From Rhizobium grahamii CCGE 502 (GTDB taxonomy: Bacteria; Pseudomonadota; Alphaproteobacteria; Rhizobiales; Rhizobiaceae): DNA of 64,000 bases. Positions within the stretch are counted from its first letter, which is position 1; every line of letters begins with the position of its first letter. The position numbers and the translations under genes were made by a program. Below, piece by piece: positions 54,793 to 62,209 of this stretch. The notes beneath the pieces are model-generated. The model made no database searches. It was given only the letters and a program-made list of their open reading frames with translations, and was not told where the DNA came from. The stretch covers positions 124,001 to 188,000 of the forward strand of contig NZ_AEYE02000014.1 of NCBI RefSeq assembly GCF_000298315.2, read 5' to 3'.

Positions 54793-56046
54793 ATGACGCT
54801 GATACCAACGACCAATTGGGCAGCCAGCTTTCACTATGGCTTCCGAGACTGCCTATACCCGTCTTCCCTGGACGCGGTTTGCGAAATCGTGGCGCGATCG
54901 CCAAGGATAAAGACGGTGGGATCAGGCCACTCGTTCAATGCGATCGCGGATGGCGAAGTCGCTCTGTCGCTTACCGATCTGCCGATCAACCCTGTTGTTG
55001 AAAACGACGGAAGACAGGTTTCCGTTGCTGGTCATTGCACCTATGGCGAGCTTGCGCTTTTCCTCCATCGCCATCGTCTGGCCATTCACAATCTGGCCTC
55101 CCTTCCCCACATTTCGATTGCCGGAGCGATTGCGACCGCGACCCATGGCTCGGGCAACCGGAACGGCAACCTGGCGACGGCGGTCTCGGGACTCGAAATT
55201 GTCTCGGGCGACGGCCGCCTGATGAAAGTTACTCGCGGCGACGCCGATTTCGCTGGCATGGTCGTGCACCTCGGCGCCCTTGGTGTCGTTACGCGTGTGA
55301 CGCTTGATGTTCAGCCGGAATTTCAGGTCGCGCAGTGCGTCTACGACGGCTTGGCCTGGGACAAGCTGTTGGCCAACCTCGATGAGATCATGGCCTTGGG
55401 CTACAGCGTCAGTGTGTTCACGCAATGGGGTCAACAAGCGGGATCGATCTGGGTCAAGAGAACCGCATCGACCGACGAGTGGCCCGCCGAAGTCCACGGT
55501 GCAACGCGCGCAATGCTCAACAGGCATCCGATAAGCGGATTGGACGCGCAAAACTCCACCGAACAACTGGGGCAATACGGGCGCTGGTCCGACAGGCTTC
55601 CGCATTTCAAGATGGGCTTCACGCCGAGCAACGGCGAGGAGATACAGTCCGAGTTCCACATTCCCCGGGAATACGGGGTGGCTGCGATCGACGCGCTGCT
55701 GTCGATCCGTGAGAAGTTTGCCCATCTGGTTCAAGCAGCCGAATTCCGGACAGTTGCGGCAGATGAACTGTGGCTCAGCCCTCAGTATCGCCGCGACACG
55801 CTCTCGATCCACTTTACCTGGACTCGGGATCAAGACGCGGTGAACGCGGCTGCGAGGCACATTGAGCAGGCGCTGTCGCCCTTCGCGCCCCTGCCGCACT
55901 GGGGCAAGGTCTTTACGGGCCACCACATCGGCGGCAAATATGAGAAGCTTGTCGAATTTGGCCGCCTCCGAGACCGGATGGATCCGGAGCGGACGTTCTC
56001 CAACCCGTGGTTGGAAAACGTCGTATTCGGCTCAGGTGAGGGCTAA
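54793..56046 (+). CDS. FAD-binding oxidase (alditol oxidase / sugar-lactone oxidase-like)
   Basis: The ATG at 54793 follows GAGG; 417 residues. The VAO-type FAD domain has KTVGSGHSFNAIADG, where the His is the usual covalent FAD site, and ASLPHISIAGAIATATHGSG at about residue 98. The C-terminal ALO domain ends in PLPHWGKVF and DPERTFSNPWL. This matches alditol (xylitol/sorbitol) oxidases better than gulonolactone oxidases. It would oxidise a polyol with oxygen to an aldose and peroxide. No signal peptide is seen. Confidence 0.88.
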   Translation: MTLIPTTNWAASFHYGFRDCLYPSSLDAVCEIVARSPRIKTVGSGHSFNAIADGEVALSLTDLPINPVVENDGRQVSVAGHCTYGELALFLHRHRLAIHNLASLPHISIAGAIATATHGSGNRNGNLATAVSGLEIVSGDGRLMKVTRGDADFAGMVVHLGALGVVTRVTLDVQPEFQVAQCVYDGLAWDKLLANLDEIMALGYSVSVFTQWGQQAGSIWVKRTASTDEWPAEVHGATRAMLNRHPISGLDAQNSTEQLGQYGRWSDRLPHFKMGFTPSNGEEIQSEFHIPREYGVAAIDALLSIREKFAHLVQAAEFRTVAADELWLSPQYRRDTLSIHFTWTRDQDAVNAAARHIEQALSPFAPLPHWGKVFTGHHIGGKYEKLVEFGRLRDRMDPERTFSNPWLENVVFGSGEG

Positions 56047-56156
56047 GCGCTGGCCGCGAATGAGGTTCGGCTCGACCTGATCGAACTGCAACTTTTCCGG
56101 AAGGGATCGCTGGCAGGATAGGCTGGCGCTTCAAACTACGCCAGCTGGAATGCCAA

Positions 56157-56648
56157 TCATGCCAGGCGCAACGCGTCGAGATCCTTCGCCAGCATCAGGG
56201 CGAGCGCCTCGACCACAAGGTTGTGGTCGTCGCGCTGTGGCAAGCCGGAGACGGTAACCGCTCCAATGCAGCCGGTGCCCTTTACATTGATCGGAAAGCT
56301 GCCGCCGTGCGGCGCATAGTCAGCATCCGACAGGCCGTTATCGGCAACCGTCTTGCCCTTCTGCTTGAGGTCGAGGCCGATTGCATAGCTGCTTCTGAAA
56401 TAGCGTAGCACCAGGTTGCGCTTGCGCCGCACCCATTGAACGTTATCCGGCGTAACGCCCGGGAGCGCGGCATAGAAAACCGGCATTGCATGCAGAGTGA
56501 TATCGATCGCGACGCCGAGACCGCGTTCGCTCGCGAGTTCCTGCAGGAGCCTGCCGAGCTGCCATGCCGTCGTGAGATCGAAGGTGTCGAAGCTTAGCAC
56601 CCTCTCCTGGTCGGCGATCCGTCCGAGGTCTTCATCGGGCATGGTCAT
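56157..56648 (-). CDS. UPF0303 / HbpS-like (DUF336 fold) protein
   Basis: The ATG at 56648 (163 residues) follows GGAGAGG; longer in-frame starts look non-coding. LSFDTFDLTTAWQLGRLLQEL, YAALPGVTPDNVQWVRRKRN, YAPHGGSFPINVKGTGCIGAV and GLPQRDDHNLVVEAL are typical of the UPF0303 family, which has the GlcG/HbpS heme-binding-like fold. The function in bacteria is unknown. Its leader and first codons resemble those of the next upstream gene (56935-57318). Confidence 0.88.
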   Translation of the reverse strand: MTMPDEDLGRIADQERVLSFDTFDLTTAWQLGRLLQELASERGLGVAIDITLHAMPVFYAALPGVTPDNVQWVRRKRNLVLRYFRSSYAIGLDLKQKGKTVADNGLSDADYAPHGGSFPINVKGTGCIGAVTVSGLPQRDDHNLVVEALALMLAKDLDALRLA

Positions 56649-56839
56649 GTCTGTTTCCTCTCCTGCAATGCTTTTTTCTGAACAAATGCAAGCGGAAGGG
56701 AAAAGTAAAGCAGAATCGTGGCGATACCCGAGAGCTAGCATTGTGAATGATCGCGGATTGTCGGCATCGCGGTCTTGCGCAATCGCATCGCCGCCGGTGA
56801 CATCGACACTCAAGGGGTAGACGCCCACATAACGCGCCG

Positions 56840-56869
56840 GAGGCCGGCGCAGACAATTGCGCCGGCCTC
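56840..56869. repeat. 12-bp-stem GC hairpin
   Basis: GAGGCCGGCGCA pairs perfectly with TGCGCCGGCCTC over GACAAT, between the two small minus-strand genes. There is no T run; it could stabilise the mRNA 3' end of the gene at 56935-57318. Confidence 0.5.
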
Positions 56870-56934
56870 AAGCAGTCCTTCATGCCCCTGTGATTTTCAT
56901 GCCGGAAGCGGGATGGATCACCGCAGTCCGCCGG

Positions 56935-57318
56935 TCAACTATCGGAGTGGCGTTCAGCTGTCTGTTCCGCAACGGCGGCGATTTCAGGCACGCCGTTGGC
57001 CAGAAGGCGCTTGCGAACCAGGACGCCCATGACGCGGGCGGCGGTCGAGAAACTCATTTGGTCGAGCGGTCCCTCGCCTTCCCAAGGCTTTGTCAGCCGT
57101 TCGGTGACGGCTCCGACGATGTTCATCGGAACGATATCGTCGCATTGACGCATCGCTTCAAAGACCTGGCTGATGGGAACAACGCGTCCTTCGAAGGTGA
57201 CGATTGGTTCCGTGAGTTCCGCATCCCACTCTTCGAAGGCATAGAGTGCTTCGCGGAAGAGTTCCTGAAGGGTGAACGGGGCGTGTCCATTGTGAAGCGG
57301 CGGCAAGGCATTCGTCAT
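56935..57318 (-). CDS. Conserved-looking hypothetical protein, 127 residues
   Basis: The ATG at 57318 follows GAGGAGAC, a strong ribosome binding site. The protein has no signal peptide or membrane segment and is mildly acidic in the middle (EEWDAELTEPIVTFEGRVV, QVFEAMRQCDDIVPMN, ARVMGVLVRKRLLANGV). I do not recognise a named family. Composition and codon use look coding. It may be co-transcribed with the UPF0303 gene 287 bp downstream, although a hairpin lies between. Confidence 0.7.
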   Translation of the reverse strand: MTNALPPLHNGHAPFTLQELFREALYAFEEWDAELTEPIVTFEGRVVPISQVFEAMRQCDDIVPMNIVGAVTERLTKPWEGEGPLDQMSFSTAARVMGVLVRKRLLANGVPEIAAVAEQTAERHSDS

Positions 57319-57495
57319 GTCTGTCTCCTCTTTAGGGCTAGTGCCATTCCTCCTTTTCGGCCGGGCAGCTACGTGGGAAGCAGAACTCAGGTTTCCCCTG
57401 CGGGACCGAATAACACGATCTATGTTATAGTGTAATATATGCGTGAGAAAGCCTTTTATCGGCCTCACGGTTCCCGTGCGCCGTGGAAAAGAAAT

Positions 57496-57534
57496 AGGCC
57501 ATTGATATTGCAGCGAATATCAATGGCCTTTTAA
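57496..57534 (-). terminator. Rho-independent terminator of the SIMPL gene
   Basis: AGGCCATTGATATT pairs perfectly with AATATCAATGGCCT over GCAGCG (14 bp). On the minus strand ATTTCTTTT follows. It begins about 35 bp after the SIMPL gene stop. Confidence 0.8.
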
Positions 57535-57567
57535 TCTCAAATGGAAGGTGGCCGAGCCACCCGACGA

Positions 57568-58311
57568 TCATTGCGCGATCGAAAACGTCACGTTGACGGT
57601 AATGTTGTAGCTGGTCTCACCGCCCTGGATGGGAACGGCTGAGTCGGCCCCCTCCTTCATCATTGCTGCCCGAAAAACCGGCACCGGCTGCGGGCGCGGC
57701 AGGGTCTCGGTGATCTCGACCACGCGGCCGAGCTGGACATCGGCGGCTTCGGCAAGCGTCTTCGCCTTCGCGATGGCATTGGCAACGGCATTCTTGCGTG
57801 CCTCCTCCATCGCTTTCTCCGGCTTGTCGTTGGTGAACTGGATGTCGCCGCCCTGGTTGACGCCGAGCGCAACCGCCTCGTCGAGGATGGCGCCGAGCTT
57901 GGACAGGTCGCGGATACGCACGCTCAGCGAATTGGACACCTGGTATGCGACCAACTCCGGCGGCTTGGGCTGGCCATCGTTGGATTGCGGATAATTGAAT
58001 TGCGGTTGCACGGAAAAGCCGGAGGTCTGGAGATCCCGCTCGGCAATGCCTGCCTTTTTCAGCGCAGCCAGCACCTCGCTCATCGCTTTATTGTTTTCGT
58101 CGAGCGCTTCGCGTGCGGTTTTTGCCTGCTTCACAACGGAAAGGTTGAGCACCGCCATGTCGGGCGCCACGCTGGCCTGGCCCTCGCCGCTAACGGAAAT
58201 CACGGGCTCGCGCGACTGGGAATCGGCAGCCAGCGTCGGCAGTGCCGTGGCAGCAGCGGTCGGAAGGCTCAGCAGAAGGCTGAAGGCGATTGTTCTGGTG
58301 TTCGGCAGCAC
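57568..58311 (-). CDS. SIMPL domain (DUF541) periplasmic protein
   Basis: It starts at a GTG (58311) after GGAG; 247 residues. The signal peptide ends near TLAADS. The rest is one SIMPL/DUF541 domain: VISVSGEGQASVAPDMAVL, VLAALKKAGIAERDLQTSGF, SVQPQFNYP and GNxI-type turn GRVVEITETL. Bacterial relatives (Omp28/YggE) are periplasmic or outer-membrane linked and tied to oxidative-stress tolerance. It has its own terminator. Confidence 0.9.
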   Translation of the reverse strand: MLPNTRTIAFSLLLSLPTAAATALPTLAADSQSREPVISVSGEGQASVAPDMAVLNLSVVKQAKTAREALDENNKAMSEVLAALKKAGIAERDLQTSGFSVQPQFNYPQSNDGQPKPPELVAYQVSNSLSVRIRDLSKLGAILDEAVALGVNQGGDIQFTNDKPEKAMEEARKNAVANAIAKAKTLAEAADVQLGRVVEITETLPRPQPVPVFRAAMMKEGADSAVPIQGGETSYNITVNVTFSIAQ

Positions 58312-58466
58312 GATATTTCACTCCGTGATTGTGAAGTCTCGCTTGTCGTCTTGCCGATTGATTGTGAAGCTATTGCGGCAGTCTCTTGTGACCGCTGCAG
58401 AATTGCGTTAGAGCGAAACCCGTTCCGGGGAACCATTGCGCCGGACACGGCAGCGACGTTGCCGCC

Positions 58467-58542
58467 GGGCCTGTAGCTCAATGGTTAGAGCCGGCGGCTC
58501 ATAACCGCTTGGTTGGGGGTTCGAGTCCCTCCGGGCCCACCA
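58467..58542 (+). tRNA. tRNA with CAU anticodon, probably tRNA-Ile2
   Basis: The sequence folds into a full cloverleaf with an encoded CCA end. The acceptor arms GGGCCTG and CGGGCCC pair (one G-U). The D arm is AGCTCAATGGTTAGAGC, the anticodon loop is CTCATAA with CAT, and the T arm is GGGGGTTCGAGTCCCTC. The anticodon-arm and variable-loop part (CTCATAACCGCTTGGT) resembles E. coli tRNA-Ile2, whose C34 becomes lysidine, more than elongator tRNA-Met. The amino acid call is less sure than the gene itself. Confidence 0.93.
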
Positions 58543-58730
58543 CTTTTTCCAGGTTTTGCGCCGTGCGGCCCGTATCGCCTGTGCCTTTTTGGGCGACGGA
58601 TCGAAACCCATGCGCTGCGTTAATAGGAACGTCCACATCGGCCAAGATGGAGTGGCCTTCACGCGCTGTCGTTGACTGTTCAAACGCGCTCGCGCACAAA
58701 AGCTCCCGAGCAAGAGGGAGGCTATCCAAC

Positions 58731-59573
58731 ATGAAAGATGTCGTCGCACTGGTGACGGGCGGAAGCCGCGGCGTCGGCCGCGGGATTGCGCTTGCTTTGC
58801 TCACCGAGGGTGCCACGGTACACGTTACCGGCAGGACGTTTTCCGAGGCAGAGGTGGGTCCCGAGGGTAACCGCGCGGGATCGCTCCAAGGGCTGGAGCT
58901 TGAGGCCGCGAACCTACCCGGACGAGTTGTCATTCATCACTGTGACCACAGCAACGACGCCGAAACCGAACGTGTGGCCGCGGGGATCCGAGCCGGCGGC
59001 GGGCTGGATATTCTGGTGAACAATGCGTGGCCCGGCTATGAAGGCATGGTCGAGGATGGTGAATTCACCTGGCCTCGACCGTTCTGGGAGCAACCAAGCC
59101 GGCGATGGGACGCCATGATCGGCACCGCACTGAAAGCTGCTTTCATGATGTCGCGGGAAGTGGCGCCGATGATGATCTCGTCCCATCTCGGTCTAATCGT
59201 CAATATTTCATTCTGGGCAGCTCAACTCTACGAGGGGAATGCGATCTATGGAATCGCCAAAGCTGCTGCCGACAAGATGGTTGCAGATTTCGCGCACGAG
59301 CTGCGTCCCCACAACGTTGCCGCCGTCGCACTCTATCCTGGCCTGGTCCGCACCGAAGCGGTCATGCGGAACGCAGATTATTTCGACTTGTCCAACTCCG
59401 AGTCCCCCAGGTTTATCGGGCACGTCATTGCCGGACTTTGGCGAGACCCTGCGCTGATGTCGAAATCCGGGCACGCCTTGGTCGCGGCAGAGCTGGGCCG
59501 GCAATACGACATAGCTGACATCGACGGCTACCGACCTGTTCCCCTCACAGCGGCGGACTTTGCAAAGAGCTGA
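58731..59573 (+). CDS. Short-chain dehydrogenase/reductase
   Basis: The ATG at 58731 follows AGAGGGAGG; 280 residues. The NAD(P) site is VTGGSRGVGRGIA. Next come VHVTGRTFSE, DILVNNAWPGYEG, and the catalytic Ser-Tyr-Lys region IVNISFWAAQLYEGNAIYGI with YGIAKAAAD. The Ser appears within NISFW, a usual place. The long insert after the VNNAWPG block fits a DHRS1-like subgroup. Substrate unknown. It follows the tRNA by about 190 bp. Confidence 0.9.
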   Translation: MKDVVALVTGGSRGVGRGIALALLTEGATVHVTGRTFSEAEVGPEGNRAGSLQGLELEAANLPGRVVIHHCDHSNDAETERVAAGIRAGGGLDILVNNAWPGYEGMVEDGEFTWPRPFWEQPSRRWDAMIGTALKAAFMMSREVAPMMISSHLGLIVNISFWAAQLYEGNAIYGIAKAAADKMVADFAHELRPHNVAAVALYPGLVRTEAVMRNADYFDLSNSESPRFIGHVIAGLWRDPALMSKSGHALVAAELGRQYDIADIDGYRPVPLTAADFAKS

Positions 59574-59748
59574 ACTCGCGTCTGCCTTTGCACAGCCTCG
59601 ACGGCCTGTCCGCTACGGCGTCGTGCGCATAGATCGGCGATGTCGAGCACCCGGAAAAGTTTGAGCCGCTTCATCGTTTCGGCGCCCTCGCATTGGGTGG
59701 AACCCCTGTGTAAACGGCACCATAGCAATGCTTGATCGGCCGTTGGGA

Positions 59749-59985
59749 CTAGTGGAGGCATGCCGGAGCGATGAAAATATCCACGGTTGCCAGAGGAAAC
59801 CGCGCGATCAGCATACCAGTGAGTTCCTCCTGGGTGCGATGACCGCGATTGAAGAGGTCGAGCGCCGCGCTGCAGATCATCTCCGATCTCTTGTCGTCCG
59901 GTTTGGCCTTGTAATGCCTGTACCAAGACTGAACGGACAGCGAGAGCACGGCCAATTCGGTTTCAAGGATACTCGTGACTAGCAT
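59749..59985 (-). CDS. Small hypothetical protein, 78 residues
   Basis: The ATG at 59985 follows GGGGGAG at good spacing. The protein (MLVTSILETELAVLSLSVQS, then WYRHYKAKPDDKRSEMICSA, LDLFNRGHRTQEELTGMLIA) has a helical look and no membrane segment. I do not recognise a family. Its clear ribosome binding site and balanced composition argue that it is real. Confidence 0.5.
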   Translation of the reverse strand: MLVTSILETELAVLSLSVQSWYRHYKAKPDDKRSEMICSAALDLFNRGHRTQEELTGMLIARFPLATVDIFIAPACLH

Positions 59986-60082
59986 TCCTGATCTCCCCCA
60001 GATTAAGGCGACGCTTTAACAGCCCCTCATTTGTAAGCCTGCAATCTCTGTTGAGCCGATGCCGAAGATTGCGGCTTGGCAT

Positions 60083-60280
60083 TCAGTGTGAAGCGACGGC
60101 GCGACGACCGCTTGACGCGAGATGTTCAGTGATCGCGCGCCGGATTTCCGTGACCGTATCGAAAAGCCTGTTGTCGAGGTCAATGACATTGAACCGGACA
60201 GCGATGAACTTGAGGCGGTTTTCGACGGGAACCGCAATCCCGACTTCCTGACCGTTGAATACGACAGCTTGCTTTCGCAT
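60083..60280 (-). CDS. Small hypothetical protein, 65 residues
   Basis: The ATG at 60280 follows CGAGG. The protein reads MRKQAVVFNGQEVGIAVPVE, NRLKFIAVRFNVIDLDNRLF and DTVTEIRRAITEHLASSG. The regular strand pattern VVFNGQEVGIAVP/LKFIAVRFNVIDLD looks like a compact beta-alpha domain. Similar short proteins occur in rhizobia as far as I recall, without known role. Codon choice supports coding on this strand. Confidence 0.55.
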   Translation of the reverse strand: MRKQAVVFNGQEVGIAVPVENRLKFIAVRFNVIDLDNRLFDTVTEIRRAITEHLASSGRRAVASH

Positions 60281-61022
60281 AGACAAACCTCGGGCGTGGG
60301 CGCACGCACCATCAAGCAATTGGATCAAGGATTGACGACGGAGTCAGCTTGTCGTCGTCGGTCGGTATCGGATCGACATGAGATCACGCACTCGTTGAGC
60401 CGTTGCGAAGAAACGAAGTCGTAGAAACAACGTCATCACCCTCCTCGAGTGAGGTCAAGCGCCGCGGAGTGCTGCCGGAAGTATTGTTAGTGGGAACTGG
60501 CTTGTGAAGTGAACGTATTCGAGAAAACCAAGGCAAGCAACTGATTTTTGTGATTTTTTAGCATTTCGAATCATATGACAATTACCGCATGTGCGAAGCC
60601 GAAATGACGTACGTGCGTCGCTCATGCACAAGAGTTCGAAGGAATGAAGGACCGCGATGTCGGGGGGGAAAGCCTCCATCGAGACATGTCCAGGCTTCGT
60701 CAGCGGTAAGACTTGGCGACCACCTGCGCTTCCGCCGATCGATCGACTGCCTGAACGGCAACGATGCGGGCCTCTGTTTTTGGGGACACGCCAGGAACAA
60801 AATCCGACCCGCAGTGTTTTGGCTATGCTTTGAGAAGTGAAACCCCTCAAAGTCCAACTCGCGCCTCTGCCCCCGCACCCGCGACTGCGGGGCTTTTTCT
60901 TCGCTTGCCGCATATGAGGGGAACGTTGTCGATCTACACGCGTTTGTTGTGATCGGTCCCCCTTGTCGGCTGGGCCGCTTGAGAGATTTTACGTGCTCTT
61001 GCCAAATGCCAAGGAGCACGCG
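60281..61022. other. Gene-poor region with a lone terminator
   Basis: About 740 bp without a convincing protein gene. The part from 60480 to 60600 is AT-rich and promoter-like. Two overlapping long frames on the minus strand lack ribosome binding sites and natural composition. The strong plus-strand terminator at 60871-60898 suggests an unassigned, possibly non-coding transcript. Confidence 0.4.
60871..60898 (+). terminator. Rho-independent terminator without an assigned gene
   Basis: CCCCGCA pairs with TGCGGGG over CCCGCGAC, followed by CTTTTT. No protein gene ends here on the plus strand. Confidence 0.75.
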
Positions 61023-61247
61023 ATGAATTTAAGCGCAGTTCTATCCCTCGAGAACGTCACAATCCCCTTTGCTCTGGATGAGAAGCTGAGCGTTCAGATG
61101 GTTCTCGGCGAGAGCATTCAAAGGATGGTATTAGCTATTAAGAGTTCTAAACCTAGTTCACGTCGGTGCGATCAATGGCGATCGCAATGCCACGGCTTAG
61201 GGCATCCTCCCTGGCGAGGCGAAGAGCCTGGTCGATACGATAGATGA
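61023..61247 (+). CDS. Possible small protein, 74 residues
   Basis: An ATG at 61023 follows AAGGAG at 6 bp. The first 45 residues (MNLSAVLSLENVTIPFALDE, KLSVQMVLGESIQRMVLAIK) look like a real helical peptide. The C-terminal part is Arg/Trp/Cys-rich and lies over the opposite-strand broken gene, so the original gene may end earlier or be truncated. Low certainty. Confidence 0.35.
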   Translation: MNLSAVLSLENVTIPFALDEKLSVQMVLGESIQRMVLAIKSSKPSSRRCDQWRSQCHGLGHPPWRGEEPGRYDR

Positions 61248-61327
61248 CGAGCTCGTTCTTTGGCGCGAGGCGATTTCGCGCGCAAAGCAAAGTGCAAAAT
61301 CAGCTCAATGAGTTCGCTCTCAGGCAT
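61153..61327 (-). pseudogene. Frameshifted paralogue of the small gene at 61565-61753
   Basis: From an ATG at 61327 the minus strand reads MPESELIELILHFALRAKSP, then a stop-containing tail. One frame over it continues NELVIYRIDQALRLAREDAL then SRGIAIAIDRTDVN and a stop at 61153. Joined, the two parts match the intact protein at 61565-61753 along its length (for example QALRLAREDALSRGI against QALRAAEEEALRHGI). A single-base insertion, or loss of two bases, near 61255-61265 explains the break. A sequencing error would give the same picture. Confidence 0.55.
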
Positions 61328-61564
61328 TGCCCTCATTCTCGCGTCGCGAGCCGTCCTTGAGAGTAGACTTGAGCGCTTGCGATCAGAAGACATCCAATTC
61401 GCGCAAGAACAAAAATCGAAACATCAGCAAAGACGCAAATACCAGTCCGCCTGCGCTCCCCTAGTTTTCGTTGGGTCGATCCTGGAGCCGACCCCAGCCT
61501 CTCCCGGATCGACGAGCGTACGGTTGGCGCCTTTGGCGAATTGGTTCCGGCCGTACGCTGCCGA

Positions 61565-61753
61565 TTACTGTTGGTGCTCGGATGCAGCATCAAAATCGGT
61601 GACGATACCGTGACGCAACGCCTCTTCCTCGGCTGCCCGCAAAGCCTGCTGGATAAGAAGTATGACAAAATCGTAGTCAGGACTTTCCCAGGATGCCATT
61701 TCGCGGGCGACGCCCAATGTAAAGATCAGTTGCTGCACAATTGTCTCGGTCAC
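61565..61753 (-). CDS. Small hypothetical protein, 62 residues
   Basis: It starts at a GTG (61753) with TGGAG upstream. The sequence MTETIVQQLIFTLGVAREMA, SWESPDYDFVILLIQQALRA, AEEEALRHGIV is amphipathic and acidic, with no membrane segment. A broken relative lies about 240 bp downstream on the same strand, which supports this being a real, duplicated family. Function unknown. Confidence 0.55.
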   Translation of the reverse strand: MTETIVQQLIFTLGVAREMASWESPDYDFVILLIQQALRAAEEEALRHGIVTDFDAASEHQQ

Positions 61754-62209
61754 GACACGACTCCAGTAGGCCGGGCAATTCTAGACGACCTGAGAAAACG
61801 CAACTATCGCAACGATCCCGTGATCTTGTGAGAGAAAACCACCACGCAGTTGGTGGGAACGTACCATTGACCTCCGACACGGCGGCACGCTGGATTTGGT
61901 TGACCCACGCCAGGCGAAAACCATCATTCTGTAATGTTTCCCCCGGCGTCTCAGCCTTCAGCACGTCGCCCGCCTGCCTGGCTTCCTCACACGTCTGATC
62001 AAGAGACAAGAAGAGCGCGCAGTCGGACTCAGCCGCCTCTCTTGCGATGCTCCTCATTGCCCCCCCGCCCTGCCCTATGCTCGGTTGGTTGAGCGGATTG
62101 AAGAACACCTCCACCGCACTAGATGCGGCCACGCATGCGAAAGCCTGCCGCGGTGATACGAATGGCAATGCCCGCTGAACGAGAGGTAACGAAATCTGAG
62201 GAGGATTCC
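61754..62209. other. Intergenic region before the alcohol dehydrogenase gene
   Basis: About 455 bp. A minus-strand frame from about 62056 (MRSIAREAAESDCALF) has some coding look, but it has no convincing ribosome binding site and runs into the small gene at 61753 in another phase. The promoter of the alcohol dehydrogenase gene should lie near 62100-62200. Confidence 0.35.

Noticed and set aside
56117-56145. CTGGCG...CGCCAG inverted repeat after the alditol-oxidase-like gene
   Set aside because: The stem is only 6 bp with no T run, too weak to call a terminator.
59528-59674. A minus-strand frame beginning MKRLKLFRVLDIADL
   Set aside because: It overlaps the end of the dehydrogenase gene, has no clear ribosome binding site, and becomes compositionally random after about 20 residues.
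61677-62168. A 163-codon frame on the minus strand
   Set aside because: It overlaps the small gene at 61565-61753 in another phase, has no clear ribosome binding site and shows no domain. A short real gene inside it is possible but unproven.
58467-62209. tRNA 3' end as an attachment site for an integrated element
   Set aside because: No integrase and no second copy of the tRNA 3' end were seen downstream, so an integrative element cannot be supported.
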